Positions 1 through 8,182 of a DNA stretch of 64,000 nt are shown here, piece after piece. Numbering within the stretch: position 1 is the stretch's first letter; every line of letters starts with the position of its first letter. The stretch covers positions 806,001 to 870,000 of the forward strand of contig NZ_JAVRHX010000001.1 of NCBI RefSeq assembly GCF_031846345.1. The letters are read 5' to 3'. The translations under genes and the position numbers were made by a program. The stretch is from Glaciecola petra. GTDB lineage: Bacteria > Pseudomonadota > Gammaproteobacteria > Enterobacterales > Alteromonadaceae. The notes beneath the pieces are model-generated. The model had not been told where the DNA came from, made no database searches, and saw only the letters and a program-made list of their open reading frames with translations.

Positions 1-1
1 G

Positions 2-307
2 GGCCATGCTTTATGGGAAATGTTGCTAAACCCTTTTATTGGTCTGACCGCTAAAGCAACAGTTGTGAGTGTTTCAAGCGAAACGCTAACAACCTTGATT
101 CAAGACAATCAGCAAGTTGGAGATAAGCAGCGACTTCTCAACGTAGACGAAATGTTATTAACACATCTCATTGATAAAAAATTGATTTTTAAGAGGAAGC
201 CATGGAAGCCTCTGCCTTTACTGGGCATTCCGGGATGGTCTAAAAACCAGCAGAATGAAGCATTTTACGCTAACACGGATTACTTTATGCCAAAATCATG
301 TAAGTAA
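2..307 (+). CDS. DUF3025 family protein, C-terminal part (cut by window edge)
   Basis: The reading frame is open from base 2, so the gene begins before the window and only about 101 C-terminal residues are seen. The fragment starts GHALWEMLLNPFIGLTAKAT and ends with a LGIPGW motif followed by an N-x-A-F-Y-x-x-T-x-Y-F stretch, a pattern I associate with the C-terminus of DUF3025 proteins of gammaproteobacteria. The function of that family is unknown. The stop is at 305-307 and a hairpin follows. An ATG at 20 lies inside the conserved part and is not the true start. Confidence 0.7.
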   Translation, partial: GHALWEMLLNPFIGLTAKATVVSVSSETLTTLIQDNQQVGDKQRLLNVDEMLLTHLIDKKLIFKRKPWKPLPLLGIPGWSKNQQNEAFYANTDYFMPKSCK

Positions 308-313
308 AAACAC

Positions 314-347
314 TCAAAGGCGCATGATTTTTCGTCAGCGCCTTTGA
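314..347 (-). terminator. Intrinsic terminator of the YIP1 gene, possibly bidirectional
   Basis: A perfect 10-bp stem (TCAAAGGCGC at 314-323 with GCGCCTTTGA at 338-347) encloses a 14-nt loop. Read on the minus strand the stem is followed by GTGTTTTTAC, giving a T5 tract, so it best serves the minus-strand gene ending at 377. On the plus strand there is no clear T-run, so its use for the upstream DUF3025 gene is less certain. Confidence 0.7.
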
Positions 348-376
348 AATTGCCAGTGCTTTATATGGTGTGACGC

Positions 377-1180
377 TTAAGTGGCGGCAAAAATTGCAAA
401 TAGTAACCAAATAAAAGCGGTCGGAATAATCGCCACAATAAGAGATTTATTGGCCGAAAAATTAGTCCAAGAGCGCACACAAGTCATTGATAAGTATATT
501 GTCCAAATAACATCTAATCGCACACCATTGAAAAAATTGAACCAATTCGATGACATTTCAATCCCCATAAGATAAGCCACTGACAAGGGTGCCAAAACAG
601 CAGTTGAGAGTTCAGTCCCTTTGTCATGCATGGCAATGATAAGCAAAGCAACTAGTGAGTTAATTAACACAGGCATCGACATCCACCACATGGCACCATA
701 CCAATCAGTGTATCCCTGCACACTTTTGTTATCATTACGGGTAACAAGTGTGTAATAAAGCGCTAAAATTAGATTAATAAGTATCGGTGCGATTACACTG
801 AAAATCATACTGGTCAATTGTGTAGAGCCTTGTTGATACATTGACATGACATTTTTCTTCTCAGCAGGACTCGCATCGGGCATAGATGTATTGATAGTGA
901 TATCTCGCCACCATTCAAAATCAACTACACCAAAATATAAGTAGGCGGGCAATGACATCACTACAGCAAGCAAAATAAAAGGAACCCACGACCAATTGTC
1001 TTTGACCGCTAATGCATCAAAAACACCTTTGGGTTTATAAAATATTTCACTTGCCGCTTGTATTGGGTTGCTTACGCTAAGTTCGACCTTTTCAGATAGT
1101 TCAGCCTCAGGTTGTGAATACGCGTTGGTTTCTGTTTCTTTATTTTGATTATTATTAGTTTCATCATGTTGGTCTGACAT
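377..1180 (-). CDS. YIP1-family integral membrane protein
   Basis: This 267-residue protein has a hydrophilic Asn/Glu-rich N-terminus of about 45 residues. A short amphipathic segment (PIQAASEIFYKPKGVFDAL) typical of bacterial YIP1-domain proteins follows, then about five hydrophobic helices spread over residues 65-265. The biochemical role of bacterial YIP1 proteins is not established. The start was set at the ATG at 1180 because AGGGG lies 6 nt upstream; a TTG at 1183 directly before it is too close to that site. The gene diverges from the ABC exporter genes and ends at a terminator hairpin. Confidence 0.75.
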   Translation of the reverse strand: MSDQHDETNNNQNKETETNAYSQPEAELSEKVELSVSNPIQAASEIFYKPKGVFDALAVKDNWSWVPFILLAVVMSLPAYLYFGVVDFEWWRDITINTSMPDASPAEKKNVMSMYQQGSTQLTSMIFSVIAPILINLILALYYTLVTRNDNKSVQGYTDWYGAMWWMSMPVLINSLVALLIIAMHDKGTELSTAVLAPLSVAYLMGIEMSSNWFNFFNGVRLDVIWTIYLSMTCVRSWTNFSANKSLIVAIIPTAFIWLLFAIFAAT

Positions 1181-1314
1181 CAATTTCCCCTAGTAAGCAT
1201 TCCTGTGTTATACGCCTTAATATACCTGTTTCTAATGCAACTACACAATGAAGATTTGGGCAAAATACATAAATAGAAACACTTTTTATTTGAGAAGATT
1301 ATTTTTTTAGAAGA

Positions 1315-1358
1315 TTTTGAATAGCAATAAAAGGCGACTTACCTTAAGCTATTCAAAA
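1315..1358 (+). repeat. Perfect 11-bp inverted repeat in the leader of the ABC exporter operon
   Basis: TTTTGAATAGC (1315-1325) is the exact reverse complement of GCTATTCAAAA (1348-1358), with 22 nt between. Inside the loop AAGG (1331-1334) can pair with CCTT (1342-1345), so the RNA could fold into a two-part hairpin. It ends 4 nt before the AAAGGA ribosome-binding site of the ATPase gene. It could be a dimeric repressor operator or an RNA element affecting translation; no T-run follows, so it is not a standard terminator. Confidence 0.6.
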
Positions 1359-1375
1359 CAATAAAGGATGTGAGC

Positions 1376-2155
1376 ATGATCACCATTGCCCAACTAGCAA
1401 AAAAATTCAAAGTTGAAAATCCGAAAAAGCTCAGCGAGCAAGATAAAAAAGATCCTCGCCTTGAAGGTCGATTCTTTCATTCGGTTAAAGATGTCAGTCT
1501 AAAATGTGATAAAGGTCAAGTGCTCGGACTACTGGGGCCAAATGGTGCCGGTAAAACAACAACATTACGGATGTTATCGACTGCACTAAAACCGGATTCT
1601 GGTAGCATTATCATTGATGATGTTGACGTTGTTAATCAACCTATAATTGCACGTAAAAAGATTGGGTTTTTGTCGGGTTCTACTGGTTTGTATGGTCGTC
1701 TTACAGGGCGTGAAAATATTCAATATTTTGGCCGTTTAAATGACATGAGCGAAAGCGCTATTAATGCGCGAATTGATGAAATTGCTGACCAACTCGATAT
1801 GCATACATTTCTTGACCGTCGTAGCGAAAATTTTTCCACAGGCATGAAACAAAAAACGTCAATTGCGCGAGCGGTTGTCCATAGCCCTGATGTTGTAATA
1901 CTTGATGAACCCACCACTGGCTTAGATATTATGGCAGCTAAAACGGTTATTGATTTTATAAGAGATTTAAAAACTAAAGGCATTCCAGTCATTTTTTCGA
2001 CCCATCATTTGGATGAAGTCACAGAGCTCTGTGATCACATTAGCGTTATCGATCATGGTTTAACAACGTTTGATGGTAGTTTAAGCGAATTCACTGCCTT
2101 GTCTCCTAACTTACACGAAGCCTTTATGCTTACTCTGCACAGGAATCAAAACTAA
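1376..2155 (+). CDS. natA: ABC exporter ATP-binding protein, NatA type
   Basis: This ATPase would power an ABC-2 type exporter with the permease encoded next. It carries the Walker A motif GPNGAGKTT near residue 55, the signature NFSTGMKQK, Walker B with DEPTTGLD, and the switch histidine in FSTHH. Its length of 259 residues is normal for stand-alone ABC-2 ATPases. NatA/NatB of Bacillus extrude sodium; the substrate here is not shown by the sequence, so the symbol reflects resemblance only. The start is the ATG at 1376, since AAGGA at 1364-1368 is 7 nt upstream; an in-frame GTG at 1370 sits too close to that site. The stop overlaps the next start as TAATG. Confidence 0.8.
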   Translation: MITIAQLAKKFKVENPKKLSEQDKKDPRLEGRFFHSVKDVSLKCDKGQVLGLLGPNGAGKTTTLRMLSTALKPDSGSIIIDDVDVVNQPIIARKKIGFLSGSTGLYGRLTGRENIQYFGRLNDMSESAINARIDEIADQLDMHTFLDRRSENFSTGMKQKTSIARAVVHSPDVVILDEPTTGLDIMAAKTVIDFIRDLKTKGIPVIFSTHHLDEVTELCDHISVIDHGLTTFDGSLSEFTALSPNLHEAFMLTLHRNQN

Positions 2156-3360
2156 TGTGGTTAATCTATAAAAAAGAATTGTTGGAACTAGTTCGTGACC
2201 GTAAAACTGTATTCTTTATGATTGCGTTACCTGTATTGATTTTCCCCATTATTTTTGGTGGCATGATATACGTTACCAACGAGGTACAATCTGAAGCTCA
2301 AACAAAAACACTGCGTTTTGCTATTTCTGGTGAGCAGTATGGTCGCGATTTGGCAGCGCAGTTAACTGATGTAGAGACGCTTGAATTAATCAGCCTAAGC
2401 GAAGACATTAGTGACGAAGAAAACGCTAAAAAAGCGGTTAAAGATGGCTTGGTCGATTTTATTGTGCAAATCCCAAGTAACTATGGCAACGACGTGATTA
2501 ATAGCGGTCAAATTGTACTAAAAATTGTGTTGAACGATGCTCAAGTTAATAGGGCTCAATCGAGAGTTCGCGATATAACCGATGTGATCGAAGAAACTAA
2601 CCAACGTGCAGCATTTGCTTCCTTAGGCGTGAATGAAGATATTCAAAAAGCCCTGATCAATCCAATTTTAGTTGAAAAGGTTAATGTGGCAGATGATCGT
2701 GAGCAAGCGGGTTCTGTCATCGGTGGCTTTGTCCCTTATATGGTGTTCATTTTATGTTTGTCCGGTGCAATGTTACCAGCTGCAGACATAGGTGCAGGAG
2801 AAAAAGAAAGAGGAACATTAGAAACCTTATTACTCTCACCTATTGATCGTGTTCAAATTGTTTTGGCAAAATTTTTAACCATCGCTACTGCGGGGGCAAC
2901 CACAGCTCTGATCACCATAACGAGTTTCGCAGCCTGGGGTCTGGGTGCAGCCTCAATGGCAGATATTAACATTTTGACAGAGTTTATGGCCGCGATTGAC
3001 TGGGTTGACTTTGTTTTGATTTTCTTAATGTTAGTGCCCGTGGTGGCAACGTTTGCCGCCGTTTTACTGGCCTTGTCAATATACGCTCGTTCATTTAAAG
3101 AAGCCCAAGGTTATATGAACCCTATGATGATATTTGTCATTATTCCAGTGGTAATTGCACTCATTCCCGGCATTGAATTAAAAGGCGTATGGGCATGGAT
3201 ACCATTGACGAATGTGGCCCTAGCGATAAAAGAACTGATCAAAGGGACAATGGATTATGTGCAATTAGTTGCTATATTTGGTTCTTCGGTTATTTTGGCG
3301 GGAGCTCTTTTAGCATTTTGCGTTTATTGGTTCAACCAAGAGAAAGTGTTATTTAGATAA
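2155..3360 (+). CDS. natB: ABC-2 type exporter permease, NatB type
   Basis: This 401-residue inner-membrane permease has the ABC-2 layout. One N-terminal transmembrane helix (about residues 20-40) is followed by a periplasmic domain of about 140 residues, then five more helices (about residues 180-400). The segment GAGEKERGTLETLLLSP is the cytoplasmic coupling-region motif seen in NatB and related permeases. Its start codon shares a base with the ATPase stop, so the two are translationally coupled and probably form one exporter. The substrate is unknown. Confidence 0.8.
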   Translation: MWLIYKKELLELVRDRKTVFFMIALPVLIFPIIFGGMIYVTNEVQSEAQTKTLRFAISGEQYGRDLAAQLTDVETLELISLSEDISDEENAKKAVKDGLVDFIVQIPSNYGNDVINSGQIVLKIVLNDAQVNRAQSRVRDITDVIEETNQRAAFASLGVNEDIQKALINPILVEKVNVADDREQAGSVIGGFVPYMVFILCLSGAMLPAADIGAGEKERGTLETLLLSPIDRVQIVLAKFLTIATAGATTALITITSFAAWGLGAASMADINILTEFMAAIDWVDFVLIFLMLVPVVATFAAVLLALSIYARSFKEAQGYMNPMMIFVIIPVVIALIPGIELKGVWAWIPLTNVALAIKELIKGTMDYVQLVAIFGSSVILAGALLAFCVYWFNQEKVLFR

Positions 3361-3395
3361 GCCGCAAGTACTTATTAGGGCCATACTGTTGTAAT

Positions 3396-5324
3396 ATGAC
3401 AAAAACGAACGTTAAGGGTGTTGCTGCTTTTTTTGCCAATGATGGCCCTTTGGCAAAAGCGCTAGACGATTATCAAGTTAGAGAGCAACAACTCGACCTA
3501 TCTAAAGCAATTGAAGAGACTATCAACGATAAGGCTGTGCTTGTTGCAGAAGCAGGCACTGGTACTGGCAAAACCTTTGCTTACCTTGCGCCGGCATTGC
3601 AATCAAACAAAAAAGTTATCATATCTACTGGGACAAAAAACCTTCAAGAACAGCTATACCAAAGAGACCTTCCGCAAGTCAAACAAATGTTAAATCAAGA
3701 AAAACAAACGGCATTATTAAAAGGCAGAAGCAACTACCTTTGCCTGCATCGGACTAAAATAAACGAAGTGTCAGAAAGAGGTCTAGATAAGGACGTTTTA
3801 AATGAATTTAAAACAGTCATGAAATGGGCTAATGGCACCAAAACAGGCGACATGAGTGACTTAAATTTGCTAAAAGAGGACGCAAAAGTGTTACCGCTTG
3901 TGACCTCTACCATCGACAATTGTTTAGGCAAAGACTGTTCTTATTTTGAAGATTGTTTTTTAGTTAAAGCACGTCAAAAGGCTATGATGGCTGATATTGT
4001 GGTGGTAAATCATCACCTGTTTTTCGCCGATTTAGCGCTAAAAGAACAAGGTTTTGGTGAGCTTATCCCTAATGTAGAAACCGTTATCTTTGATGAGGCG
4101 CATTTAATTCCTGATATTGCGAGCGAATATTTTGGTGAAAATTTGTCAACGAGACAGTTAAATGATCTACTCAAAGATCTTAGTAAATTGCAAAAAGTAC
4201 AGCTAAAAGATGCCAATCAATTGTCTGAATGCGCGCAGAAGTGCTTATATGCCGTAGCCGATTTTAGAGCGTTATTTGGGCAAGACCCTGAAAGAGGAAA
4301 CTGGACGCAAGTATTAAAACGGCCAGATATCAAAAAACAAATTACTTTGTTGTCTGACGAATTGAACAAGCTAAATCAAGTAGCACAACTAAATATTGGC
4401 CGAGACAAAGACATTGATACGCTAATAGAAAAGCTAAATACCTTTGATGAGCGATTAAATTTATTTTTGCGGGATGACCACAAAGATGTAAGCCTATGGT
4501 ACGAAACTAGCAAATACCATGCTATCTTACATTTAACCCCGCTTAGTATTGCCGCACAATTTAATAAAGTGACTCAATCTAGAGATACTAGTTGGGTTTT
4601 CACGTCAGCAACCTTAGCAATAGATGGCGATTTTTCCCATTATCAAGGCTTAATGGGTTTAGAAACAGCTACAACAAAATGTTTTGATAGCCCCTTTAAC
4701 TACCAGCAACAAGCGATGTTATGTGTGCCAAGGTATTTACCTGAACCTAATCACAAAGATATGAAAAAAGCCTTAATAAATATTTGTATTAGCTTAATCG
4801 AAGCGGCAAAAGGGCGCAGTTTCATGTTGTTTACCAGTCATCACATGATGCGTCTTGTCGCTGAAGCTGTATCTGAAGAAATTGAGAATGCGGTATTTGT
4901 GCAGGGTGAACGTTCAAAATCAATGCTGCTGAAAGACTACTTGGCCGATAGTAAAAGTGTGTTATTCGCAACGGGCGCGTTTTGGGAAGGAGTGGACGTA
5001 AAAGGCGATGATTTGCTATGCGTATTAATCGATAAGTTGCCTTTTGCTTCGCCCGATGACCCTTTGTTACAAGCCAGATTGGATGATTGCCGAAAGCAAG
5101 GTGGAGCGCCTTTTTTTGATATTCAAATTCCTCAAGCAGTCATCGCTTTAAAGCAAGGCGCAGGGCGGCTTATAAGAGATTTTAATGACAAAGGGGTCTT
5201 GGTTATATGTGATAATCGTCTGGTAACTAAAGCATATGGAAGTAAATTTTTGGCTAGTTTACCGCCAATGAAAAAAACCCGAGACTTGAAAATAGTAGAA
5301 GATTTTCTGTCTTCTATTGATTAA
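3396..5324 (+). CDS. yoaA: ATP-dependent DNA helicase YoaA (XPD/DinG-like, iron-sulfur)
   Basis: This superfamily 2 helicase of the XPD/DinG group unwinds DNA 5' to 3' and acts in repair and replication-fork rescue. Walker A is AEAGTGTGKT near residue 55. Four cysteines around residues 112-190 (in SNYLCL, NNCLGKDCSYFEDCF) fit the 4Fe-4S cluster insert. The DEAH box is at VIFDEAH, and motif VI is QGAGRLIRD near residue 590. Its length of 642 residues matches YoaA rather than the longer DinG. The neighbour is tsaB, as in Escherichia coli, which supports the assignment. I see no LexA box in the short gap upstream. Confidence 0.9.
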   Translation: MTKTNVKGVAAFFANDGPLAKALDDYQVREQQLDLSKAIEETINDKAVLVAEAGTGTGKTFAYLAPALQSNKKVIISTGTKNLQEQLYQRDLPQVKQMLNQEKQTALLKGRSNYLCLHRTKINEVSERGLDKDVLNEFKTVMKWANGTKTGDMSDLNLLKEDAKVLPLVTSTIDNCLGKDCSYFEDCFLVKARQKAMMADIVVVNHHLFFADLALKEQGFGELIPNVETVIFDEAHLIPDIASEYFGENLSTRQLNDLLKDLSKLQKVQLKDANQLSECAQKCLYAVADFRALFGQDPERGNWTQVLKRPDIKKQITLLSDELNKLNQVAQLNIGRDKDIDTLIEKLNTFDERLNLFLRDDHKDVSLWYETSKYHAILHLTPLSIAAQFNKVTQSRDTSWVFTSATLAIDGDFSHYQGLMGLETATTKCFDSPFNYQQQAMLCVPRYLPEPNHKDMKKALINICISLIEAAKGRSFMLFTSHHMMRLVAEAVSEEIENAVFVQGERSKSMLLKDYLADSKSVLFATGAFWEGVDVKGDDLLCVLIDKLPFASPDDPLLQARLDDCRKQGGAPFFDIQIPQAVIALKQGAGRLIRDFNDKGVLVICDNRLVTKAYGSKFLASLPPMKKTRDLKIVEDFLSSID

Positions 5325-5412
5325 GTAAGATTAAGCACTACTATTTAGACTAATTCAGCGTCAAATAAGACGAAAGGCACTCTAATCAAGTAATGAAACG
5401 ATTGGTAATAAA

Positions 5413-6096
5413 ATGAATATTCTAGCGATAGATACCGCAACAGAGGCATGCAGTGTCGCCTTATCTATTGGGAGTAATACTGACTCTATATTCGACATAT
5501 GCCCACAACAACATAGTCAGCAAATATTGCCTATGCTAGACACAATACTTATGCGCAATAACATTAAAATAGCTGATCTAGATGCTATTGCTTATGGCAG
5601 AGGACCTGGCAGTTTCACAGGTGTAAGAATAGCGGCAAGCACGGTACAGGGCTTAGCATTAGGTAGTAATTTACCGGTTATCGAAGTGTCTACCTTAGCA
5701 ACACTGGCGCAGCAGAATTATGACGAATATCGACTTGAGTCTACTCTAGCCTTGATAGATGCAAGAATGAAGGAAGTATATGCGGGGAGCTTCACAATTG
5801 TTAACGGTATTGCAACAACAAATGGTAATGAAACCGTTATAGACCCTCAGCTTGCTTTGAATATGTACACACAACACAAACCATTGGGTATTGCGGGCAC
5901 TGGTTTTGAGGCCTATGCAGATATATTCTCTGGATATATAGACACCTTGCCAAAGGTAATGTTTCCAAACGCATTACATATGCTACCATTAGCTCAGTAT
6001 CAGTTTAATCGTGATCAAGTGACCAATGCTAAGAACATTGAACCTGTTTATGTACGGGATAAAGTCACCTGGCAAAAACTGCCAAATCGAAGATAA
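5413..6096 (+). CDS. tsaB: tRNA threonylcarbamoyladenosine biosynthesis protein TsaB
   Basis: TsaB is the non-catalytic partner of TsaD and TsaE in making the universal t6A37 modification of tRNAs that read ANN codons. The protein begins MNILAIDTATEACSVAL and has the RGPGSFTGVRIA segment, both characteristic of TsaB. Its length of 227 residues fits the E. coli protein. It lies directly after yoaA as in E. coli. The stop is 11 nt before the next ORF. Confidence 0.95.
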   Translation: MNILAIDTATEACSVALSIGSNTDSIFDICPQQHSQQILPMLDTILMRNNIKIADLDAIAYGRGPGSFTGVRIAASTVQGLALGSNLPVIEVSTLATLAQQNYDEYRLESTLALIDARMKEVYAGSFTIVNGIATTNGNETVIDPQLALNMYTQHKPLGIAGTGFEAYADIFSGYIDTLPKVMFPNALHMLPLAQYQFNRDQVTNAKNIEPVYVRDKVTWQKLPNRR

Positions 6097-6107
6097 ACGG
6101 AGAGTTC

Positions 6108-6425
6108 ATGTCAATAGTTAATCCCTTAAATAACGCTGTGATTATAAATCAACATGAAAATAACTTTTCGTATGCGCAAAAAAAGCAAGGCTCGTTAGAG
6201 AAAGAGCATCAAGCAACGGTAATTGAAGCTGATTATGTTAGAGGTGGTGGCGAGAAAGCGCATAAACAAGCAGACGAATTGCTCGAACGAGCGAACAGCT
6301 ATGTTGAATCTTCGTATAAACTTCCTTTTACGGTCAAGCAAAGTTTACAAGCATACACTTCATTGGATATTTCACAGCGACAAGAAGCCCTCAGTAATTT
6401 GATGGGCGTCGACTTTTATGCTTAA
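6108..6425 (+). CDS. Small protein of unknown function
   Basis: This 105-residue ORF starts with ATG and has a good ribosome-binding site (CGGAGAG) 5-10 nt upstream. I do not recognise the family. It is hydrophilic with no signal peptide or membrane segment. The middle (about residues 25-75) is charged and helix-prone, and the C-terminus ends with LMGVDFYA. Its position 11 nt after tsaB suggests co-transcription with it. Codon use resembles that of its neighbours, so it is likely a real gene. Confidence 0.65.
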   Translation: MSIVNPLNNAVIINQHENNFSYAQKKQGSLEKEHQATVIEADYVRGGGEKAHKQADELLERANSYVESSYKLPFTVKQSLQAYTSLDISQRQEALSNLMGVDFYA

Positions 6426-6505
6426 ATCAATGAACTAGACAGCAGACCAGTTGTCGTAGCTTAAGACCGGTAATATCCGGTGCCGCAAAATACGGAGATT
6501 TTCAG

Positions 6506-7201
6506 ATGAAATTACTTAGTATCCTAATTCCGTTCACCCTCTTAATTGGTGGGTGCTCAATGACGCCAGAAAACATAGAGGTCGCAGAAGTCGACAAACT
6601 TGTAACTTATGTTGACAGTAAGCAAAGTGATTTAGCGGGTAGGAAGGCGCGTTGGGGCGGCAAAATTGTGAGTGTCGAAAATAAAAAAGATGTCTCTGAA
6701 ATCGAAATAGTCTATTTCCCTGAGGCACGTTCAGGCAAGCCTCGCACAGGTGAGCCAAGCGAAGGACGCTTTAAGGCGGTTGTGACTGGCTTTGTCGACC
6801 CATTAGTATTTGAAGAAGGGCGTCTAATTACTGTTGTTGGTGAAGTGGGCACTACTAGTGTAGGAATAATTGGCGAACAGGAATATCAATATCCGGTATT
6901 AAATGCAGTTGGCTATCATATGTGGAAAGAAACTTCGGATGTTCGCGTCGAAAGCTTTGCATTCTCTCCTTTTGGCTTTCATTATGGCTTCAATCGAGGA
7001 TTTTATAACCCTTGGTATTCGCCATGGCATAATAGTCATTTGCGTCAACGTTTAAGAGTCACCAAACATAATGGTCATTCTCAAGGCGGAGTAGTCACGA
7101 GAAGCAACTCAAACAGTAGTGTTTCCGCTACTTCTCGTTCTGGGCGAACAACATCTTCTGGTGTTCGGAACCAAAGTAACAGACCAAAAGACGAACGTTA
7201 A
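6506..7201 (+). CDS. yeaY: Slp-family outer-membrane lipoprotein
   Basis: The N-terminus is a lipoprotein signal peptide ending in the lipobox LIGGC (Cys17), so the protein should be lipidated and, having Ser at +2, sent to the outer membrane. The body has the Slp fold hallmarks: an RWGGKIVSVEN strand, the IEIVYFP segment, a FKAVVTGFVDP stretch and a VVGEV segment. After about residue 165 there is an extra aromatic/His/Ser-rich tail lacking in E. coli Slp. The place after tsaB matches yeaY, the Slp paralogue of E. coli. A short hairpin (ACCGG/CCGGT, 6466-6481) precedes the ribosome-binding site. Confidence 0.88.
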   Translation: MKLLSILIPFTLLIGGCSMTPENIEVAEVDKLVTYVDSKQSDLAGRKARWGGKIVSVENKKDVSEIEIVYFPEARSGKPRTGEPSEGRFKAVVTGFVDPLVFEEGRLITVVGEVGTTSVGIIGEQEYQYPVLNAVGYHMWKETSDVRVESFAFSPFGFHYGFNRGFYNPWYSPWHNSHLRQRLRVTKHNGHSQGGVVTRSNSNSSVSATSRSGRTTSSGVRNQSNRPKDER

Positions 7202-8050
7202 TTGATAAAAGAATCTATTGTAGCGTTGCCCCACACAAAATTGGCGACGCTACAAAACGACTTAACAAATGCTGATACTACCCTCATATTTGTGCATGGT
7301 TACTTAGATAATGCTAACAGTTTTTTGCCCATGCTACCGTTTTTTACCGACGTTAATTGGATAGCGGTAGATTTTGCAGGCCATGGGAAGTCCCAGCATC
7401 GTAGTTCTGACGCGCATTATCACTTACTCGATTATGTGTTCGACCTGGCATCCTTAATAGAGCATCTAGCATTAAGCAATGTTGTCTTAGTGGGGCATTC
7501 TTTGGGAGCTATTGTCAGTAGTATAGTTGCGAGTACCCAAGCGAGCTATTTAAAGGGCTTTATTGCCATTGAATCTATGGGACCTTTGAGTGAACCTGAG
7601 CATACTTCAGCACAACAAATTTCAGCAAGTATTCAAAGTCGATTTAAAGCGCAAAAAGCCATAAGACAACCCAATAGCCTTAAAGATATTGTCAAGGCAC
7701 GTTGTGGAGTCAGTGACCTGAATCCTCATAATGCTGAGCTTATTATGCGACGCAATCTAAACATCAACGCTGATGGATCTGTAGAATGGCGCAGCGATAA
7801 ACGCTTACGTACCTTGTCTCCGCTAAGGCTAACCGAAGGTCAAGCGCTAAATATCCTAGATTCAATTACATGTCCTAGGGCTGTTATTTTAGGTGATCAG
7901 GGCTTTGAAAAAGTAAAAGCAGGCATTGATAAGAGAAAAGCACAATTCAAAGGTGTGCCATTGTACACTTTTGCAGGCGGACACCATGTACATATGGATT
8001 CTGCTAAAGAGATAGCGCTAAAAATTAACACTATTATTAATAACTATTAG
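7202..8050 (+). CDS. Alpha/beta-hydrolase family protein
   Basis: This 282-residue cytoplasmic protein has the serine-hydrolase fold. The oxyanion loop is in HGYLDN near residue 32, the nucleophile elbow is GHSLGA with Ser100, and the likely catalytic His lies in GGHHVHMD near residue 265. The substrate is not predictable. The start given is a TTG directly after the slp stop and has only a weak ribosome-binding site, so a slightly later start is possible. In E. coli and many relatives fadD lies between this position and rnd; here fadD is absent. Confidence 0.75.
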   Translation: MIKESIVALPHTKLATLQNDLTNADTTLIFVHGYLDNANSFLPMLPFFTDVNWIAVDFAGHGKSQHRSSDAHYHLLDYVFDLASLIEHLALSNVVLVGHSLGAIVSSIVASTQASYLKGFIAIESMGPLSEPEHTSAQQISASIQSRFKAQKAIRQPNSLKDIVKARCGVSDLNPHNAELIMRRNLNINADGSVEWRSDKRLRTLSPLRLTEGQALNILDSITCPRAVILGDQGFEKVKAGIDKRKAQFKGVPLYTFAGGHHVHMDSAKEIALKINTIINNY

Positions 8051-8068
8051 TGATAAGCATAATACATA

Positions 8069-8091
8069 ACAAGCGACGCTGATTCGCTTGT
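8069..8091 (+). terminator. Hairpin after the tsaB-slp-hydrolase unit
   Basis: A perfect 8-bp stem, ACAAGCGA (8069-8076) with TCGCTTGT (8084-8091), has a 7-nt loop and lies 19 nt past the hydrolase stop. It lacks a proper T-tract (GTGTCTGTG follows), so it may be a weak terminator or only a transcript-end stabiliser. Confidence 0.4.
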
Positions 8092-8182
8092 GTGTCTGTG
8101 TTACTATTAAAAAGAATTTTCCCTAACTCATAGCTTGTTCACGTGATTCATAAGTAAGCTAACTAAATTAAAAGACAGTCTA

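Noticed and set aside
3361..3395. LexA box ahead of yoaA
   Set aside because: A TACTGTTG-like half is present, but no CAG arm follows at the correct distance.
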